From: Noviherbaspirillum malthae
GTDB lineage: Bacteria; Pseudomonadota; Gammaproteobacteria; Burkholderiales; Burkholderiaceae_D
Direction of reading: 5' to 3'
DNA: 51,401 nt
NCBI RefSeq assembly: GCF_015352985.1
Contig: NZ_JACYXF010000042.1
Location: forward strand, 1-51,401
Shown one piece after another: positions 26,582-34,783 of the stretch. Every line of letters starts with the position of its first letter. The stretch's first letter is position 1. The position numbers were made by a program, and so were the translations under genes. The notes beneath the pieces are model-generated. The model saw nothing but the letters and a program-made list of their open reading frames with translations, did no database searches and was not told where the DNA came from.

Positions 26582-26734
26582 TTATTTCACTTTGGCTCCG
26601 TGGTCAAAACGACAACGCGAGAGGGGGAAATTTGCGACCTAGCTCAATACACTGTCCGCAGATTGCAGTAAGGTCTGCAACTAAATGTCGACTGGGATGC
26701 TCTATGTAGCCTGATTCATAAGGTATTGGACTCG

Positions 26735-27298
26735 ATGACACTGGCCGGCTTCATTCAGCAATATGGATATCTTGCCCTTGCGCTCGGCGCCTTCCTCGAA
26801 GGCGAGACCGTTGTCATCGCGGCTGGGCTGGCCGCTTATCACGGCCATCTCGCAATGCCGCTCGTCATTGCCATTGCGGCAACGGCAAGCTTTCTCGGCG
26901 ACCAGCCTTATTTCTATGCCGGCCGTCTCTATGGCGCGTCCTTGCTGACCCGGTTTCCATCCCTGTGCAACCGCAAGGCACGCATCGACGACCTGATAGC
27001 GCGCCATCATGTCCTGCTGGTGCCCTCGCTCCGCTTCCTGTACGGTCTGCGCATCGTCGGTCTTGTCATGATCGGCATGAGCGGTATCGGCGTCATTCCC
27101 TTCCAGCTGCTCAACATTCTCAGCGCCGTCGTCTGGGCCATCGCCTTTGCCCTTGTCGGTTATGCGGCCGGCTATGGCATTCACCTCCTCGGCGCCAGCT
27201 CGGATGTCACGCAGATCATCGTGGTGACAACGGTGCTTCTCAGCTGCACCATCGGCTATCTGATCGTGCAGCGCCGCAAGAACGATCCCGACCGCTGA
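26735..27298 (+). CDS. DedA family membrane protein
   Basis: 187-residue membrane protein of the DedA/Tvp38 family (lipid scramblase or transport functions, membrane homeostasis). The opening FIQQYGYLALALGAFLEGETVVIAAGLAAYHGHL and the re-entrant segment FLYGLRIVGLVMIGMSGIGVIPFQLLNILSAVVWA are diagnostic. The helix near the C-terminus ends with the basic tail RRKNDPDR. ATG at 26735 is chosen over an in-frame TTG at 26726; AAGG lies 11 bases upstream. It stands alone. Confidence 0.88.
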   Translation: MTLAGFIQQYGYLALALGAFLEGETVVIAAGLAAYHGHLAMPLVIAIAATASFLGDQPYFYAGRLYGASLLTRFPSLCNRKARIDDLIARHHVLLVPSLRFLYGLRIVGLVMIGMSGIGVIPFQLLNILSAVVWAIAFALVGYAAGYGIHLLGASSDVTQIIVVTTVLLSCTIGYLIVQRRKNDPDR

Positions 27299-27516
27299 GC
27301 ATTCTCCACAGAGTCGGCCTTTGCCGCGCCCATGAACGCGGTCTTTTCAGATCGCGCTTCTTCATTACTGCCGCTCTCTCGTCTCTGCCGCTTTCGTGAG
27401 TTAACGCATGGCATGGCCATTGCTTGATTGCAATAACGATCTGCCGGACATGGGTTCCGTCCCATTCCGGTGCAGATCGGCCTTGCCAATTCATTCAGAT
27501 TCATCCAAGCAGCGAC

Positions 27517-29241
27517 ATGAAAAAAAATAATTCAAGCATACCCATCGGGCGGCAGATCGGCCTCGCCTTCGCACTCGTTCTAGTACTCATGGCAGGCACT
27601 ACCGCCCTGTCGGTCTGGCGTTTCAGCGACGTGGCAGGCAAGACCAATGACATGATGCGGGCGCCGCTGGCCAAGGAACGCCTGGTGAGCGACTGGTACC
27701 GCAACATCCATACCGGCGTGCGGCGCACCGCAGCGGTGGCGGTCAGCACCGATTCGGCGGTGAGCGACTTCTTCGCCAAGGAGATCGCGCAGGGCACGGC
27801 GGCCAGCGACGAGCTGCAGAAACGTATCGAACGGATGCTTGTCTCGCCGAAGGAAAAGGCGCTGTTCGAGGACATCGCGGCGCGGCGGAAGGTCTATGCG
27901 GCGGCGCGGGAGGAAATCGAACGGGCCAAGGCCAACGCCAGCCTGTTCGAAGCCACGACGCTGCTCGAAAAGACCTTCATCCCGGCATCCAGCCAGTATC
28001 TGGATGCCGTCAACGCCCTGCTTGAAGAACAGCGCAAGGGTATTGATGCCAGCGCCGCCGAGATCAATGCCATTTCGGACATGAGCCGCACGCTCCTGAT
28101 CGGCGCCGGACTGCTTGCACTGATCGCGGGCATTGCCGGCGCGACGCTGATCGTGCGCAGCCTGCTGCGCCGTCTCGGCGGCGAACCGGCTTATGCGGTG
28201 GAGATCGCAACCCAGATTGCAGCCGGCAATCTTGCGATGCCGATCGAAACGCGCGCCGGCGACCAGACCAGCCTGATCCATGCGATGGAAACCATGCGCG
28301 ACAGCCTCGCCAAGATCGTGCGCGAAGTGCGCCAGGGCACCGATACCATGGCCACCGCATCGTCGCAGATCGCTGCCGGCAACCGCGATCTGTCATCGCG
28401 CACCGAGGAGCAGGCGGCTTCGCTGGAGGAGACCGCCTCCTCGATGGAAGAGCTGACATCCACCGTCAGGCAGAATGCCGACAATGCGCGCCAGGCCAAT
28501 GCGCTTGCCGCCACGGCATCGGAGATCGCCGGCCAGGGCGGCGGCGTGGTGAGCGAGGTGGTGCGGACCATGGGCTCGATCAATGCGTCTTCGAAGAGAA
28601 TCGTCGACATCATCGGCGTCATCGACGGCATTGCCTTCCAGACCAACATCCTGGCGCTCAATGCGGCGGTGGAAGCCGCCCGCGCCGGCGAGCAGGGACG
28701 CGGCTTCGCGGTCGTCGCCGCAGAAGTGCGCAGCCTGGCGAAACGTTCGGCGGATGCGGCCAAGGAAATCAAGTCGCTGATCGACAGTTCGGTCGAGAAC
28801 GTAGAATCGGGGACGAAGCTGGTTGACCGCGCGGGCGCCACCATGCAGCAGATCGTCGAAAGCGTGCGGCGGGTGACGGACATCATGGGCGAGATTGCTG
28901 CTGCAAGCCAGGAACAGAGTTCCGGCATCGAGCAGATCAACCAGGCCATCAGCCAGATGGACCAGACCACGCAGCAAAACGCGGCCCTGGTTGAACAGGC
29001 TACGGCGGCGGCGGGAGCCATGCAGGAGCAGGGGCGTACGCTGGCACAGTCAGTCGGCTTCTTCACGCTCGACGGCATGCCGGCCGCAGCGCCGCAGGCG
29101 GCTGTGCCGACAGCTGCGGCGCCTGTACGGATGCCGGCACAGACATCGGCTCAGATAGCCTCACCTGCAGCCGCCCTGCCGGCGCCGGTGAAACGGCGAG
29201 CGCTGCCAACTGGGGAAGGCGACGGCTGGGAAGAGTTTTAA
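27517..29241 (+). CDS. Methyl-accepting chemotaxis protein
   Basis: 574-residue transmembrane chemoreceptor. Helix 1 lies at about 14-32 and helix 2 at about 191-212, with a four-helix-bundle type periplasmic domain between them. HAMP follows, then the cytoplasmic signalling domain with the highly conserved hairpin (IDGIAFQTNILALNAAVEAA, GRGFAVVAAEVRSLA). Methylation-helix segments flank it. The C-terminus is a Pro/Ala-rich linker ending in GWEEF, a match to the CheR/CheB-docking pentapeptide (NWETF type), so it is probably a high-abundance, directly methylated receptor. Ligand unknown. No che genes are in the window. ATG at 27517 is followed by MKKNNSSIPIGRQIGLAFALV, a natural start. Confidence 0.93.
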   Translation: MKKNNSSIPIGRQIGLAFALVLVLMAGTTALSVWRFSDVAGKTNDMMRAPLAKERLVSDWYRNIHTGVRRTAAVAVSTDSAVSDFFAKEIAQGTAASDELQKRIERMLVSPKEKALFEDIAARRKVYAAAREEIERAKANASLFEATTLLEKTFIPASSQYLDAVNALLEEQRKGIDASAAEINAISDMSRTLLIGAGLLALIAGIAGATLIVRSLLRRLGGEPAYAVEIATQIAAGNLAMPIETRAGDQTSLIHAMETMRDSLAKIVREVRQGTDTMATASSQIAAGNRDLSSRTEEQAASLEETASSMEELTSTVRQNADNARQANALAATASEIAGQGGGVVSEVVRTMGSINASSKRIVDIIGVIDGIAFQTNILALNAAVEAARAGEQGRGFAVVAAEVRSLAKRSADAAKEIKSLIDSSVENVESGTKLVDRAGATMQQIVESVRRVTDIMGEIAAASQEQSSGIEQINQAISQMDQTTQQNAALVEQATAAAGAMQEQGRTLAQSVGFFTLDGMPAAAPQAAVPTAAAPVRMPAQTSAQIASPAAALPAPVKRRALPTGEGDGWEEF

Positions 29242-29251
29242 CCGGACGGCA

Positions 29252-29277
29252 CCAAGCCCGACATGCGGCGGGCTTGG
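29252..29277. terminator. Hairpin between convergent chemoreceptor and SnoaL-like genes
   Basis: Perfect nine-base-pair stem CCAAGCCCG / CGGGCTTGG with an eight-base loop, placed in the 42-base gap between converging stops. No U-tract, so a weak or Rho-assisted bidirectional terminator is likely. Confidence 0.5.
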
Positions 29278-29283
29278 CGCGGA

Positions 29284-29652
29284 CTAAGCCGCCGGCTGGC
29301 TTACCTTGTCGAGAAAGCCGATCACAGTACTGATGCGCCCATCAGCAATCGTCGCCACATCGGAGCCATGCGCCACCGGCGCCTGGCCCGGCGCGGCGAG
29401 CGTCCATGAAAAGCGCACCACGTCATGATGGCCGTCGGGCGTACCCGCCAGCGTGAAACGCATGCCGGGAAACTGGACCTGCGCGCCGGCGATCATCGCA
29501 TCGATGCCCGCATGCCCGGCCCCGCTCATCAGCGGGTCCTGATAAGACGCCTCCCTGCCGAAAGCCTGCTCCACGAGAGCACGGCGGCGCGGTGCATCGG
29601 TTTCATTCCAGGCTGCGAGATATTGTTCTGCAATTTCATGAGGTGATTTCAT
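29284..29652 (-). CDS. SnoaL/NTF2-like protein
   Basis: 122-residue protein with the NTF2-like cone fold signature: an N-terminal helix YLAAWNETDAPRRRALVEQAF, then YQDPLMSGAGHAGIDAMIAGAQVQFPGMRF, VVRFSWTL and GSDVATIADGRISTVIGFLD. Family members include polyketide cyclases, isomerases and many of unknown role; no catalytic His/Asp pair can be named here. The start at 29652 has AAGGAG seven bases upstream. It is alone, with a gene-poor 790-base region upstream. Confidence 0.8.
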   Translation of the reverse strand: MKSPHEIAEQYLAAWNETDAPRRRALVEQAFGREASYQDPLMSGAGHAGIDAMIAGAQVQFPGMRFTLAGTPDGHHDVVRFSWTLAAPGQAPVAHGSDVATIADGRISTVIGFLDKVSQPAA

Positions 29653-29850
29653 CGCTGGCTCCTTGAAGATGTTTGATGACGACGAAGCCATTCTGCAGCG
29701 ATGCGGGCACCAAGGCGATTACATCGCAGGTAAAGCGGCCGGCAGCCATCGAGAGACTGCGCGCTCAGGAGGTCGCCTGCACGCAATGCTGCCCAGCGCC
29801 ATGCCAGGCAACGCTTTGCCGGCTCGCCAACGTGCGAGCGTATGACCTTG

Positions 29851-29928
29851 TCAGGCTTGCTGTGCATGGGCCTGTCCGGCGCAGGACAGGTCCAGCGATG
29901 CGGCAATCAGTGTCAGTTTCAGCTTCAT
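29851..29928 (-). pseudogene. Signal-peptide-only ORF, probable gene remnant
   Basis: A minus-strand ATG at 29928, with GGAGATGTC directly upstream, opens MKLKLTLIAASLDLSCAGQAHAQQA and stops at once. That is a full Sec signal peptide ending in an AHA cleavage site with only three further residues. No continuing frame resembling a mature protein could be recognised downstream, so it looks like the head of a decayed exported-protein gene. A very short exported peptide is the alternative. Confidence 0.4.
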
Positions 29929-29971
29929 GACATCTCCTTCGGCAGTTCGCTTGAAGCGACGGCCGGGTGTA

Positions 29972-30129
29972 ATACCAATCCCAAGGCATAACATGCCATG
30001 AGACCGATGGATTTTTCCGCCTGCCCGCGTTGCGCTCGTCATCCATAGCCCCGCTATGGATTCCTCCCGCGCCTTGCCAGTCGAAAAAATCCATCGGTCT
30101 CATGGCATGTTATGCCTTGGGATTGGTAT
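29972..30129. repeat. MITE-like element with 45-base perfect terminal inverted repeats
   Basis: A 158-base element. Bases 29972-30016 are the exact reverse complement of 30085-30129. Inside, ATCCATAGC CCC GCTATGGAT (30041-30061) forms a second hairpin. If the repeat is taken to begin at TACC (29973), it is flanked by TAA on both sides (29970-29972 and 30129-30131), as a three-base target duplication would be. There is no coding capacity. It could be a non-autonomous transposon, or a giant transcript hairpin; no transposase for it is visible here. Confidence 0.8.
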
Positions 30130-30444
30130 AAGGCTGCGTGTCATCTTCAGGAGCACAAGGGCTTTCATCCGTGCAGGTCACGCGCACTACGCAACGGCAG
30201 GGCCACCAATTCGTTGTCACAAACTTTTGTCTATATCAGAATCGTTGCAAATGTTATTGCAACTGGCTAATTTTTAGGCCTTACATCGCTTCGACGAAGG
30301 AATCAGAGGAAAGATAAAGAATTTTGTCCAAGACAAAACATCATTTTCCTTTGACAAACCTCAAGTGCGATATCGTGCGCTTTCCTATTATTCGGCCATG
30401 GCAGAGGCCATCGAAGTCCCGCCCCACCGTTCAAGGAGAATCAC

Positions 30445-31407
30445 ATGAGACGCGCAACCTACCTGTTCGCAGTCATGGCGACTGCATTTCTTACCGCCTG
30501 CGGCGGCGGCGATGACGACTTGCCGGCCACAACGACCGCGACCGCGGCAGCCACCACCATCGACAAGGTAGCCCAGGATCGCGGCTTCACCGCCCTGCTT
30601 GCCGCGGCCACCAAGGCCGAACTGGGGTCGACACTGTCCGATACCAATGCACAGCTCACCGTGCTGGCGCCCACCGACGCCGCTTTCAACAATCTTGCCA
30701 CCACGCTCGGATTCGCCAACGCCAACGCGATGGTCAGCGCACTGCCGGCGGCGGCATTGAAAAACATCCTCACCTATCACGTCCTTCCCGGCAACAAGCC
30801 GGCGTCGCAACTGACCGCCGCCGCCCAATCCAGCCAGCCGACGCTGTACACCTTCGAAGGGCAGCCGGCGCTGGTCACGGTCAGCACCGCGGGCGGCGTC
30901 AAGGTAGGGGATGCGGTCCTGACCAATGCCAATGTGGTTGCCACCGATGTTGCCGCCAGCAACGGCGTGATCCACGCGATCGACAAGGTGCTGGTGCCGC
31001 CGGGCGTATTGAATATCGTGCAGATGGCGCAGCTCAATCCCGAGCTGTCATCGCTGGTGTCCGCCGTCACGCGCGCCAACCTGCAGGGCACGCTGACGGG
31101 CGCCGGACCATTCACCGTGTTCGCACCGACCAATGCCGCCTTCGCCGCCGCGCCGTCCGGCCTGAGCACGCAGCAGCTTTCCACCGTGCTGACCTACCAT
31201 GTGCTCGGTTCGCAGGTGCTGGCCTCGCAGATCCCCTTCAACACGCCGGTTGCCACTGTGGCGGGCCAGGCGATCACCTTCAATGCCGGCACGCCGCCGA
31301 CGATCACCGACACCACCTCGACTCCGGCGCGCATCACCGCCACCAATGTACGCGCCAGCAACGGCGTGATTCACCTGGTCGACAAGGTGCTGATACCGAG
31401 GTTGTAA
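30445..31407 (+). CDS. Lipoprotein with two fasciclin (FAS1) domains
   Basis: 320 residues. A lipoprotein signal peptide with lipobox LTAC is followed by GGGDDD, a +2 Gly context. Two FAS1 domains follow, near residues 35-180 and 185-320. Each has the FAS1 signatures (LTVLAPTDAAFNNL, LTYHVLPG, NGVIHAIDKVLVP; then FTVFAPTNAAFAA, LTYHVLGSQV, NGVIHLVDKVLIP). FAS1 proteins mediate adhesion or surface interactions. Excellent ribosome binding site AAGGAG before the ATG. It stands alone, downstream of the inverted-repeat element. Confidence 0.93.
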   Translation: MRRATYLFAVMATAFLTACGGGDDDLPATTTATAAATTIDKVAQDRGFTALLAAATKAELGSTLSDTNAQLTVLAPTDAAFNNLATTLGFANANAMVSALPAAALKNILTYHVLPGNKPASQLTAAAQSSQPTLYTFEGQPALVTVSTAGGVKVGDAVLTNANVVATDVAASNGVIHAIDKVLVPPGVLNIVQMAQLNPELSSLVSAVTRANLQGTLTGAGPFTVFAPTNAAFAAAPSGLSTQQLSTVLTYHVLGSQVLASQIPFNTPVATVAGQAITFNAGTPPTITDTTSTPARITATNVRASNGVIHLVDKVLIPRL

Positions 31408-31434
31408 GTTTCGTTCAGCCGCTGCAGCAAGGCT

Positions 31435-31462
31435 GCCATGGCGATCAATATGTCGCCATGGC
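31435..31462. terminator. Hairpin between convergent FAS1 and unknown genes
   Basis: Perfect 10-base-pair stem GCCATGGCGA / TCGCCATGGC with an eight-base loop. It lies 28 bases after the FAS1 stop and 13 bases past the opposing stop. No U-tract. Confidence 0.5.
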
Positions 31463-31474
31463 GAAGCACTTCAG

Positions 31475-31900
31475 TCAAGCGTCTTCATATTCCGAAAACA
31501 AGGCTTCCTGCCTGGCCTCGGCGGCGACGTGCAGCAGCCACACCGGCTTGAGTTCATGCGCAGGATGATGAGCGCGATGCTTGGAGAACCAGAACACATC
31601 CGACAATTCCTCATCATCATGCGATGACGCGATGACGAGTTTGTCTTCGGGCACGTCTTCATAGTCGAAGGCTTCCAGGCAGGCATCCTCGACCGATTCC
31701 TTCCACGCTTCGCTTTCCCTGCCCCAGGCCATCAGATAGCGGCAGCCCTTCTCGACCAGCCAGCGGCAAACTTCCCACCGCCACATCTCGGAGACTTCGT
31801 CGTCGATGATGAGAATGGCCTTGAACGGCGGCTTGTTTTCCAGCGGCGGCAATTCGCCGTCGGGCTGCAGGTGGAGATAATGCAGGGCAGTGTTGTGCAT
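31475..31900 (-). CDS. Hypothetical acidic protein
   Basis: 141 residues, acidic, soluble. Distinct phrases are FKAILIIDDEVSEMWRWEVCRWLVEKGCRYLMAWG and KLVIASSHDDEELSDVFWFSKHRA, which suggest an alpha/beta fold. I do not recognise a characterised family. It follows the 2H phosphoesterase-like gene on the same strand with a 19-base gap, so the two are likely one operon. The ATG has no strong Shine-Dalgarno sequence. Confidence 0.65.
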   Translation of the reverse strand: MHNTALHYLHLQPDGELPPLENKPPFKAILIIDDEVSEMWRWEVCRWLVEKGCRYLMAWGRESEAWKESVEDACLEAFDYEDVPEDKLVIASSHDDEELSDVFWFSKHRAHHPAHELKPVWLLHVAAEARQEALFSEYEDA

Positions 31901-31919
31901 GTCACTTGACTCGTGCGAT

Positions 31920-32495
31920 TCATCGGATGGATTGGGGCGAGATTGTACCGCCTTCGCTTGGCGGGCTGCTCCCGCTGTGCTCTTCGCAGCGCCGCTCGCG
32001 CTCTTCCCTTTCCCTTCGGATCTGATGCGCGTAGCGCCTTGCTGCCGGGGGGATCGGCTGCCAGTCGAACTGGCGGCCGATGGTGATATGGAAATCAGGT
32101 TCGGGCGGCAAGCCCAGTTCTGCCCGTATCTGCTGGAAAACATCGCTGTAGACCGGCAGCGACCAGAAACCGAAATGCCGGCGCAGTTCCACGTCGTACT
32201 CGACGTCAATGTCAACGCCCTCATACTTGCCCCAATACTGCATATTCGGCACATGCTCCTCGTGCCGGACGATGGTTACATGCGTGCCGAAGATGGGGCG
32301 GTTCAGCCGCAGCGCCTGGCCGTACCGGCGCTCGACGAACCACTGGTACAGCAAGTCCAGGTCGTCGTCGGGCAGGGTCGCCACCAGCGAGCGCTTGTCG
32401 TAGGGCTTGCTGGAGCGTCTCGGCGGCAGGTCGTAGGCGAGGCGTCCGCGCACGGTCAGGCGTTGCATCTGCGGTAGTTGGAAAAAGGATTGCAT
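31920..32495 (-). CDS. 2H phosphoesterase-like protein
   Basis: About 191 residues with two H-x-T motifs, THVTIVRH (His72) and FHITIGR (His136). Their spacing of 64 residues fits LigT/CPDase-type 2H phosphoesterases, which act on 2',3'-cyclic phosphates or 2'-5' linkages in RNA and nucleotides. The C-terminal tail is Arg/Glu-rich (RREREERERRCEEH) and probably disordered. The start at 32495 is chosen by position; 32468 is possible. It likely shares a transcript with the downstream hypothetical. Substrate unknown. Confidence 0.6.
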   Translation of the reverse strand: MQSFFQLPQMQRLTVRGRLAYDLPPRRSSKPYDKRSLVATLPDDDLDLLYQWFVERRYGQALRLNRPIFGTHVTIVRHEEHVPNMQYWGKYEGVDIDVEYDVELRRHFGFWSLPVYSDVFQQIRAELGLPPEPDFHITIGRQFDWQPIPPAARRYAHQIRREREERERRCEEHSGSSPPSEGGTISPQSIR

Positions 32496-32655
32496 TCCGC
32501 TTCGACAAATTGTCGTGCAGGACATTCACGGCACGGATGTTTCGATAGGTCATCGCCGCAAGTGCTTTCGCCTTCGAGGAGCGGCGATAATCAACCGGAT
32601 CGCATCCGCTCTTCAAGCCGATGCAATGACCTGTCCATGACCCGGGGAGGAAAGC

Positions 32656-33039
32656 ATGAACTATGGATATACACCGTTCTGGAATTTTCAGGCTCCCGCA
32701 GGCGACGTGCTTCAGCGCATCACGACGCCCTGGTTCTCGCCGTCGCTTACCGTCAACTATGCCGGCAACCCCGCGATCGAGGAACGGGTGGTGACCCAGG
32801 TTGCCAGCTATGGCAAACAGCTGGGCTGGCTCACGGAAATCGTGCTGGCGCTTGCCGACGGCGAGGACATCAACGAGGAAACGAAAAGGAAGCTGCGTTC
32901 CGCCTGCGAGCAGATCCAGAAGATCAAGCGCGATATGCGGCAATCCGCTTATCTTGAAGCCAGCGATGCCCTCGACCGCCTGCAGAAGGAGCATCCGCAT
33001 TCCTACAGGGAATTGATGGAAAGGCGCAGGGCCGTTTAA
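32656..33039 (+). CDS. Hypothetical helical protein
   Basis: 127 residues. The N-terminus is aromatic (MNYGYTPFWNFQAP), and the C-terminal two thirds are helical and charged (EIVLALADGEDINEETKRKLRSACEQIQKIKRDMRQ). No membrane segment, no family recognised. An excellent ribosome binding site (GGGGAGGA) stands before the ATG, so it is surely translated. It converges with the hybrid kinase at 33058 and diverges from the 2H gene. Confidence 0.7.
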   Translation: MNYGYTPFWNFQAPAGDVLQRITTPWFSPSLTVNYAGNPAIEERVVTQVASYGKQLGWLTEIVLALADGEDINEETKRKLRSACEQIQKIKRDMRQSAYLEASDALDRLQKEHPHSYRELMERRRAV

Positions 33040-33057
33040 GCATGCTTGGTTAATGCA

Positions 33058-34746
33058 TCAGACCGGACCGCGGCCGGTGCTGCCTCGATCTGCCTCTCCA
33101 AGGCAGTGCAACAGCGCCGTCCGCAGCATGTCCGAGGTATAAGGCTTGGCAATGGCATGCACCCGCAGTTCCCGCAGCCGCTCCGGCGCCACCATGTAAC
33201 CGCTGGCCAGCAGGATCGGCAGATCGGGCCGCCGCTCGGCGATCTTCCTCGACATGTCGATGCCGTCCATGGACCCTGGCATGAGCACATCGGAAAACAC
33301 GAGATCGTAGTCTTGCAGGTTCGCTTGCAAAGCCGCATCGGCATTGATCGCTCTATCCACCTTGCAGCCGAAGGCATTGAGCATTGCCTGCGCGATCTCG
33401 CCGACGGCCTCGTCGTCTTCCACGCAGAGTATGCGCAGGCCGCGCAGCCGTGTTGCGCCGTCAGCCGCATCGTCTTGCTGCTCGGCCTTCGGGCTTTCGG
33501 CTGCGCCGCGCGGCAGCAGGATCGATACTTCGGTACCGTGCTCGCTGGTTCTGATCCATGCGGCGCCGCCCGACTGCTTGGCGAAGCCATAGACCTGGCT
33601 CAGGCCCAGGCCGCTGCCCTCTCCGATGCGCTTGGTGGTAAAAAACGGCTCGAAGGCCTGGGCTGCGACTTCCGTCGGCATGCCGGGACCGTCGTCGCTG
33701 ACGCTGATCCAGACGAAATCACCGGACAGATCGGCAATCTCTGGAATGTCCGGCGTCGGCAGCCTGGCGTTCTGCGCGGCGAGCGTGACATTGCCGCCGG
33801 CCGGCAGGACATCCTTGGCATTGATCATCAGATTGAGCATGGCCACTTCGAGCTGCGTCACGTCCGCACGGACATGCCACAAGTCCGATTGCAGCCGCAG
33901 TTCGAGTCTGTTCTTCTCACGCAGCGACTGCCGAAGCAGGTCCTTCATCTCCGTCAGGTGCCGGGCCACATCCAGCGCATTGTCGGACAGCACCTGGCGG
34001 CGGCCGAATGCCAGCAGCTGCTGCGTCAGCTTGCTGCCGCGTTCCGTCGCACGCAGAATGGTCCCGATAAGCCTTTCGCCGCGATCGGCATTGTCGCCGG
34101 CATGGGGCAGCATCTCGCATGCGCCGGAGATGACCTGCAGAAGATTGTTGAAATCGTGCGCAATGCCGCCTGCCAGGCGCCCGATCGCTTCCAGCCGCCG
34201 CGCTTCGTTCAGCGCGCCTTCGATGCGCTTGCGCTCATCGGTTTCAAGCTGCAGCGCATGCGTGCGCTCCCGAACCTTTTGCTCCAGGTCGACATTGCTC
34301 GCTTCCAGCTTGTGCATCTGGTCGCGCACCACGTACTGCCATGCACGGGCGCGGCAGGCCGCCTCCAGCGCAATCATCAATGCGTCGCCGGATAGCGGTC
34401 GGTCCAGCACCGTCACATTGCCGAATTGCCGAAAAAGCCGCCAGCGTGCCGGTGCGCCGGCCCGGCCATGGCCTCCGCTCAAAATGATGACCGGCACATC
34501 CGACCATGCGGGCTGCGCGGTCAGGCAGGACAAGATCGTGTCGGTTGCCTCCCGCAGCGACTCTTCGGTGACGACGATGGCAGCGGTGGAATCGTCGAAG
34601 AGACTGCAGAGTTCATTGCCCGACCGGCAGACGAATGCCTGTGCGCCGGTACGTTCGATGATCTCCGCCAAGGTCTGGGCATCGCGTCCGAAGGACGCGA
34701 AAACGACAATAACCGCCTGCTCCATGTAGACGGTCGGATTGCTCAT
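33058..34746 (-). CDS. Hybrid histidine kinase with N-terminal pseudo-receiver
   Basis: 562-residue soluble protein. The first 140 residues have a receiver-like alpha/beta pattern (VIVVFASFG, VPVIILSGG, VTVLDRPLSGDALMIAL). The phospho-acceptor Asp strand reads AIVVTEES, so the Asp is missing: a pseudo-receiver. A coiled-coil linker (LEASNVDLEQKVRERTHALQLE) follows. The HWE/HisKA-type kinase has GGIAHDFNNLLQVI (His near 199), NLMINAKDVLPAGG, DDGPGM and FEPFFTTK. A C-terminal receiver has VEDDE and SDVLMPG (Asp near 486), apparently functional. It lies 37 bases downstream of a KaiC-like gene, the same partnership as at 6.6-9.4 kb. KaiA and CikA of the cyanobacterial clock also carry pseudo-receivers; similarity in role is inference. 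Confidence 0.9.
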   Translation of the reverse strand: MSNPTVYMEQAVIVVFASFGRDAQTLAEIIERTGAQAFVCRSGNELCSLFDDSTAAIVVTEESLREATDTILSCLTAQPAWSDVPVIILSGGHGRAGAPARWRLFRQFGNVTVLDRPLSGDALMIALEAACRARAWQYVVRDQMHKLEASNVDLEQKVRERTHALQLETDERKRIEGALNEARRLEAIGRLAGGIAHDFNNLLQVISGACEMLPHAGDNADRGERLIGTILRATERGSKLTQQLLAFGRRQVLSDNALDVARHLTEMKDLLRQSLREKNRLELRLQSDLWHVRADVTQLEVAMLNLMINAKDVLPAGGNVTLAAQNARLPTPDIPEIADLSGDFVWISVSDDGPGMPTEVAAQAFEPFFTTKRIGEGSGLGLSQVYGFAKQSGGAAWIRTSEHGTEVSILLPRGAAESPKAEQQDDAADGATRLRGLRILCVEDDEAVGEIAQAMLNAFGCKVDRAINADAALQANLQDYDLVFSDVLMPGSMDGIDMSRKIAERRPDLPILLASGYMVAPERLRELRVHAIAKPYTSDMLRTALLHCLGEADRGSTGRGPV

Positions 34747-34783
34747 GCCGCCGTCTGCCCCGGATACATCAGGGTCCTTGGAG

